Below are positions 33,366 to 36,187 of a stretch of DNA of 36,187 bases, in pieces. The first letter of the stretch is position 1; every line of letters begins with the position of its first letter. This stretch comes from an uncultured Prevotellaceae bacterium (lineage in GTDB: Bacteria; Bacteroidota; Bacteroidia; Bacteroidales; Bacteroidaceae): assembly GCA_900313235.1 (NCBI GenBank), contig OMQN01000012.1, positions 1 to 36,187 on the forward strand, in the 5' to 3' direction. The notes below the pieces were generated by a model that saw nothing but the letters and a program-made list of their open reading frames with translations, did no database searches and was not told the origin of the DNA. The position numbers were made by a program, and so were the translations under genes.

Positions 33366-34121
33366 ATGGTTACTAAACTCATTTATAATGCGCTGACGAC
33401 GCTGGGCAAGTTCATGCTACTCATGGGAAGGACATTCTCCATTCCAGAGCGTTTCCGCATGTTCTGGAAACAGTATGTCAAGGAGATGGCCCAGCTGGGC
33501 ATCAACTCCATCGGCATCGTACTGCTCATCTCGTTCTTCATCGGTGCCGTCATCTGCATCCAGATGAAGCTGAACATCCAGTCGCCCTGGATGCCACGCT
33601 GGGTCAGCGGCTACACGACGCGCGAAATCATGCTGCTGGAGTTCTCGAGCAGCATCATGTGTCTGATACTGGCGGGCAAGGTGGGCTCTAACATCGCCTC
33701 CGAGATTGGCACCATGCGTGTCACGCAGCAGATTGACGCCCTCGACATCATGGGTGTCAACTCAGCCTGCTATCTGATACTGCCCAAGATACTGGGCATG
33801 CTGACCATCATGCCGCTACTGGTCATCTTCTCCAGTGCTATGGGCATCATGGGAGCCTACGGCACGGCATACATCGGCCACATCATCGTCCCCGACGACC
33901 TCACGCTGGGCCTGCAGCACGACTTCAAGTCGTGGTTCGTCTGGATGTCCATCATCAAGAGCATGTTCTTCGCCTTCATCATCTCGGCAGTACCCTCCTA
34001 TTTCGGCTACACCGTAGAGGGCGGCAGCGTGAATGTGGGTAAGGCCTCCACGGACGCGGTGGTTTGTTCCAGCGTACTGATACTGTTCAGCGACGTCTTC
34101 TTAACACAGCTACTATCATGA
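33366..34121 (+). CDS. mlaE: MlaE-family ABC transporter permease
   Basis: Inner-membrane permease of the Mla-type phospholipid transport system. 251 residues from the ATG at 33366 (MVTKLIYNALTTLGKFMLLMGRTF). The MlaE fold is clear: an N-terminal interfacial helix, then QYVKEMAQLGINSIGIVLLISFFIGAVICIQ. The conserved cytoplasmic loop EIMLLEFSSSIMCLILAGKVGSNIASEIGTMRVTQQIDALDIMGVN contains the characteristic E-x-GTM pattern, and further helices follow. The longer frame to 33354 would start with TTG inside the -7 box and is rejected. Its stop overlaps the mlaF start (ATGA). No MCE-domain (MlaD) gene is next to it in this window. Confidence 0.92.
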   Translation: MVTKLIYNALTTLGKFMLLMGRTFSIPERFRMFWKQYVKEMAQLGINSIGIVLLISFFIGAVICIQMKLNIQSPWMPRWVSGYTTREIMLLEFSSSIMCLILAGKVGSNIASEIGTMRVTQQIDALDIMGVNSACYLILPKILGMLTIMPLLVIFSSAMGIMGAYGTAYIGHIIVPDDLTLGLQHDFKSWFVWMSIIKSMFFAFIISAVPSYFGYTVEGGSVNVGKASTDAVVCSSVLILFSDVFLTQLLS

Positions 34122-34882
34122 TTGAAGTCAAGAACCTATATAAGAGTTTTGATGAGAAAGAGGTGCTGAAAGGCATCAATACCGTCTTTGAGGACGGCAA
34201 GATAAACCTCATCATCGGACAGAGCGGCTCGGGTAAGACGGTGCTCATGAAGAACCTCGTGGGACTCTTCGAACCCACCAGCGGACAGATACTCTACGAC
34301 GGACGTGACTTCGTACAGATGTCGAAGAAGGAGAAGGTGCTCATGCGCCGCGAGATGGGCATGATATTCCAGTCGGCAGCACTCTTCGACTCGCTGTCGG
34401 TACTGGAGAACGTCATGTTCCCGCTGGACATGTTCTCCAACATGACGCTCCGCGAGCGCACCAAGCGCGCCATGTACTGTCTGGAGCGTGTCAACCTGGT
34501 AGGTGCCGAAAGCAAGTTCCCTGGCGAAATCAGCGGTGGCATGCAGAAGCGTGTGGCCATTGCCCGCGCCATCGCCATGAATCCGAAGTACCTGTTTTGC
34601 GACGAGCCCAACAGCGGACTGGACCCCAAGACCTCGCTGGTCATCGACGACCTGCTGCACTCCATCACGCGCGAATTCAACATGACGACCATCATCAACA
34701 CCCACGACATGAACTCGGTGATGGGCATCGGCGAGAACATCGTCTACATCTACGAGGGCCACAAGGAGTGGCAGGGCAACTCCTCGCAAATCATGAACTC
34801 CACCAACAAGCGCCTCACCGACTTCATCTTCGCCAGCGACCTGCTGAAGGAGATGCGCGAAGCCGTCACCAAGGGGAAATAA
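34118..34882 (+). CDS. mlaF: MlaF-family ABC transporter ATP-binding protein
   Basis: ATPase partner of the MlaE permease. 254 residues from the ATG at 34118, which overlaps the mlaE stop codon; the frame is open for 18 more codons upstream but those lie inside mlaE. Walker A GQSGSGKT, the Q-loop region MGMIFQSAALFDSLSVLENVMFPLDMF (typical of MlaF), signature ISGGMQKRVAIARAI, Walker B YLFCDEPNSGLDP and the switch NTHDMNS are intact. Followed by a terminator. Retrograde or anterograde direction of lipid movement cannot be inferred. Confidence 0.93.
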   Translation: MIEVKNLYKSFDEKEVLKGINTVFEDGKINLIIGQSGSGKTVLMKNLVGLFEPTSGQILYDGRDFVQMSKKEKVLMRREMGMIFQSAALFDSLSVLENVMFPLDMFSNMTLRERTKRAMYCLERVNLVGAESKFPGEISGGMQKRVAIARAIAMNPKYLFCDEPNSGLDPKTSLVIDDLLHSITREFNMTTIINTHDMNSVMGIGENIVYIYEGHKEWQGNSSQIMNSTNKRLTDFIFASDLLKEMREAVTKGK

Positions 34883-34925
34883 AGAAGAAAGGGCACAAAA
34901 GGTTAGTCCCTTTGCGCCCTTCTTG
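34883..34925. terminator. Terminator after mlaF, before the convergent smalltalk gene
   Basis: AAGAAAGGGCACAAAAGG pairs with CCCTTTGCGCCCTTCTT across a short GTTAGT-like loop, with two bulges. It lies between convergent genes and probably serves both. Confidence 0.65.
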
Positions 34926-34926
34926 T

Positions 34927-35022
34927 TTACTTACAGCTGGATACTCCCAGCGTGGTCGTCAGTGCCGTCAGCACTGTCACGATGACCTGAATCACCGTCT
35001 TCCAAAATTCCTTGTTTTTCAT
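34927..35022 (-). CDS. Smalltalk-type small protein (31 aa)
   Basis: A 31-residue protein: a basic/aromatic start MKNKEFWKT followed by one hydrophobic helix (VIQVIVTVLTALTTTLG) and a short SSCK tail. It matches the short Bacteroidota family annotated as 'smalltalk protein', commonly found just after an HU-like DNA-binding gene. Here, its ATG overlaps the stop of the HU-like gene (ATGA), so it is translationally coupled. A single membrane-spanning helix is predicted; the function of the family is not known to me. Too short for most gene finders. Confidence 0.8.
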   Translation of the reverse strand: MKNKEFWKTVIQVIVTVLTALTTTLGVSSCK

Positions 35023-35393
35023 TCGCCGCCCTCCTGATCCTTATCCACCTTGTTCTCAGGCAGCTCTTCGCACTTCACACCGTGCAGGAACTGCTTCACG
35101 CGGTTGCCAGCCTGGTCGTGGCTACGCTCGGGGGTGAATACCACATGCATGCCCTCGATGTTGTCGGTGATGGTGAAGGCCTTGGCAGAGCGGGCGCCCT
35201 TGCAGTTCAGGCCGATTTTGAACGAGCCGAAGCCGTCGAGCTTCACACGCTTGGAGTCCTGCATCTGGTCCTTCATGACCTCCACCAGCTCCTCGATGAC
35301 GGCCATGACGATGGGTACGGCACGGGCATACCACTTGCCGCTGCGATTCGTTCCTACGCTCTGATCCTGATGCAATCTGAATAATACACTCAT
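35019..35393 (-). CDS. HU-like DNA-binding protein (HU-HIG type)
   Basis: 124 residues. An HU/IHF-like fold with the Bacteroidota variant N-terminus (MSVLFRLHQDQSVGTNRSGKWYARAVPIVMAVIEELVEVMKDQMQDSKRVKLDGFGSFKIGL, where GFGSF is the conserved beta-arm start). A beta-arm region (ITDNIEGMHVVFTPE) and a charged tail ending KVDKDQEGGE follow. Proteins of this type are numerous in each Bacteroides/Prevotella genome and differ from canonical HU by an extended N-terminus. Upstream is a plausible TTG-N21-TAACTTTG promoter. It is paired with the smalltalk gene, as is usual. Confidence 0.88.
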   Translation of the reverse strand: MSVLFRLHQDQSVGTNRSGKWYARAVPIVMAVIEELVEVMKDQMQDSKRVKLDGFGSFKIGLNCKGARSAKAFTITDNIEGMHVVFTPERSHDQAGNRVKQFLHGVKCEELPENKVDKDQEGGE

Positions 35394-35460
35394 AATGATT
35401 TGAATTTTTTAGTTAAACATAGGGTTTTTGTATCGGTTTCCGGTTACCTTTTTACGAGTA

Positions 35461-35492
35461 CAAAGTTACTAAATTTTTGCCCGAAATCCAAG
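35461..35492 (-). promoter_or_regulatory. Promoter of the HU-like gene
   Basis: Minus strand: TTG (35490-35492), 21 bp, TAACTTTG (35461-35468). The predicted leader is about 65 nt. Confidence 0.6.
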
Positions 35493-35534
35493 GTTTTCCC
35501 CCACGGCGTCATGTTAAATAATGTGAATACGGAA

Positions 35535-35630
35535 ATACAGCTAATACGCAAAAAAATACAGCTAATACAGTCGCGTATTAGCTGTATCTGTGGTGCTACT
35601 ACAGCTGTCTCGCTCCCGTATTAGCTGTAT
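35535..35630. repeat. Nested palindrome: four copies of ATACAGCTAATAC
   Basis: Direct copies at 35535-35548 and 35556-35568; inverted copies at 35575-35587 and 35617-35630. The inner pair forms a perfect 13-bp stem with a 6-nt loop, and the outer pair a perfect 14-bp stem around it. A degenerate palindrome (CTACAGCTGT) lies between the two inverted copies. No gene overlaps. Cruciform DNA, a protein-binding site array or a structured RNA are all possible. Confidence 0.9.
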
Positions 35631-35677
35631 AACTCGGAGTAGATTAACAAAAACCATAAAAACCCTTTTGTCCTGGT

Positions 35678-36103
35678 CGAGACTACGTCTCTGATGCTGT
35701 GTCTGTTTGCTTTGCCTAGTGAGCCAGCTCACTGCCAAACCCTACAGCCCCACCATCCATCCCCAAGGGGATTCCAACCAGGCCAAAAGAAAAACCCCGG
35801 TTCTTCGAACCTCAAAAAACAGGCTGCGCCTCACTTGTTTTACGAACACGGATAACTCGGATGACACGGATTGTTTTTTATAGCCGAGGCGATCCCAATA
35901 TATATCCTCCGCGCTCTTCAAAGCCCCCCTCCTTGGGAGGGGCTGGGGGAGGTTCTGACTTTGTTTTTTAGGACCGCGAGGTCCGTGGTTTTTCCTTGAT
36001 GAGAAAGGAGTCCCCGTAGGGGTCATGGTGTCAGTGGTTAGACTGCTGTGAGCTTGCTCACGAAGCAGGATGGGCGCTGATAGCATGAGGACTCGTTAGA
36101 GTC
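35678..36103. repeat. Cluster of about ten small perfect hairpins in gene-free DNA
   Basis: Short perfect inverted repeats with 2-4 nt loops: GAGAC-TAC-GTCTC (35679-35691), AGTGAGC-CA-GCTCACT (35718-35733), CCCC-AA-GGGG (35761-35770), GGTTC-TTC-GAACC (35799-35811), AGGC-TGC-GCCT (35821-35831), a C/G-rich stem at 35922-35944, GGACC-GCGA-GGTCC (35971-35984), CCCC-GTA-GGGG (36012-36022), GTGAGC-TT-GCTCAC (36048-36061) and GACTC-GTTA-GAGTC (36090-36103). The sequence between them has no convincing gene. Confidence 0.75.
35845..35871. repeat. Three-copy 9-bp tandem repeat
   Basis: AACACGGAT, AACTCGGAT, GACACGGAT. It lies within the hairpin cluster; on the other strand it reads as repeated ATCCG(T/A)GT(T/C), a phrase I recall from other Bacteroidota intergenic regions (memory only). 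Confidence 0.7.
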
Positions 36104-36187
36104 TCCTTTCTCTTCAAGGGGTTTTTCAGGTTTTTGTTTAATAATCAGGGTACACGGTAATTAAAGATGGCCTGGTGGCGGTTGCGC

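Larger units (their letters stand above)
35400..36187. other. Gene-free right end of the window
   Basis: Contains the HU-gene promoter, the nested palindrome and the hairpin cluster. The only longer open frame (minus strand, 35742-36086) reads through the hairpins and has a composition unlike the genes nearby, so I do not call it. From about 36104 to the end I see nothing but A/T-rich sequence and no gene start. Confidence 0.6.

Noticed and set aside
34064-34117. 18-codon upstream extension of mlaF
   Set aside because: Lies wholly inside mlaE; the ATG overlapping the mlaE stop begins the conserved domain.
35742-36086. 114-residue open frame on the minus strand
   Set aside because: It reads through several perfect hairpins, has no domain or consistent codon use, and includes phrases such as NLPQPLPRRG that are translations of non-coding repeats.

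Overview
The window looks like a chromosomal segment of a Bacteroidota bacterium, most likely Prevotellaceae (Prevotella in the broad sense). The main reasons are the promoters and the gene neighbourhoods. Almost every transcription unit starts with the Bacteroidota -7 element TAnnTTTG, often with TTTG or TTG 18-21 bp upstream. The neighbourhoods are purB-rluB-asnS, tig/clpP-clpX-recQ, an ACT-domain protein beside a PaaK-type ligase, and a 31-aa 'smalltalk' gene behind an HU-like gene. Outer-membrane biogenesis genes (Lol, Lpt, Mla, SurA, OmpA) show a Gram-negative envelope. Most of the window is core housekeeping sequence. No rRNA, CRISPR array, transposase, integrase or prophage gene was seen.

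Layout. 1-932: asd (minus strand, cut by the window edge). 1042-4534: plus-strand run of a CPA2-type antiporter, a LolD-like ATPase and a short CvfB-like RNA-binding protein, all overlapping. 4541-5520: minus-strand pair of a small winged-helix regulator and a six-helix membrane protein. 5717-6293: a small AT-rich membrane-protein gene between two inverted copies of a palindromic unit. 6477-6953: lipoprotein. 7053-7955: outer-membrane barrel. 8083-12496: purB-rluB-asnS operon (minus). 12669-12746: tRNA-Val(UAC). 12859-14633: paaK-type ligase plus ACT protein. 14814-15989: OmpA-family porin. 16165-23954: guaB, two parvulin-type chaperones, an OstA/LptA-like protein and mutL, packed as one minus-strand operon. 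24040-30668: tig, then clpP-clpX-recQ and a secreted unknown. 30882-31697: lptB. 31762-33255: DUF3857 protein. 33366-34882: mlaE-mlaF (plus). 34927-35393: HU-like protein and smalltalk peptide. 35400-36187: gene-free DNA full of palindromes.

How the genes work together. One theme is envelope construction: LolD, LptB, the OstA-like protein, SurA-type chaperones, MlaEF and several barrels or lipoproteins. A second is protein quality control (trigger factor, ClpXP). A third is nucleotide and genome maintenance (purB, guaB, mutL, recQ).

The most unusual signals are mostly between the genes. At least nine intergenic tandem arrays have different sequences but the same 7-bp period and, suitably oriented, one loose consensus (RYTnnnM). 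Several sit directly upstream of a -7 box. Other signals are a pair of inverted palindromic units around an orphan membrane gene, a nested four-copy palindrome followed by about ten small perfect hairpins at the right end, a ClpP whose triad aspartate is asparagine, a MutL without recognisable endonuclease motifs, a CvfB homologue lacking one S1 domain, and an RluB with a long GYGQQRQ repeat domain. All calls come from reading the sequence; no database search was run.
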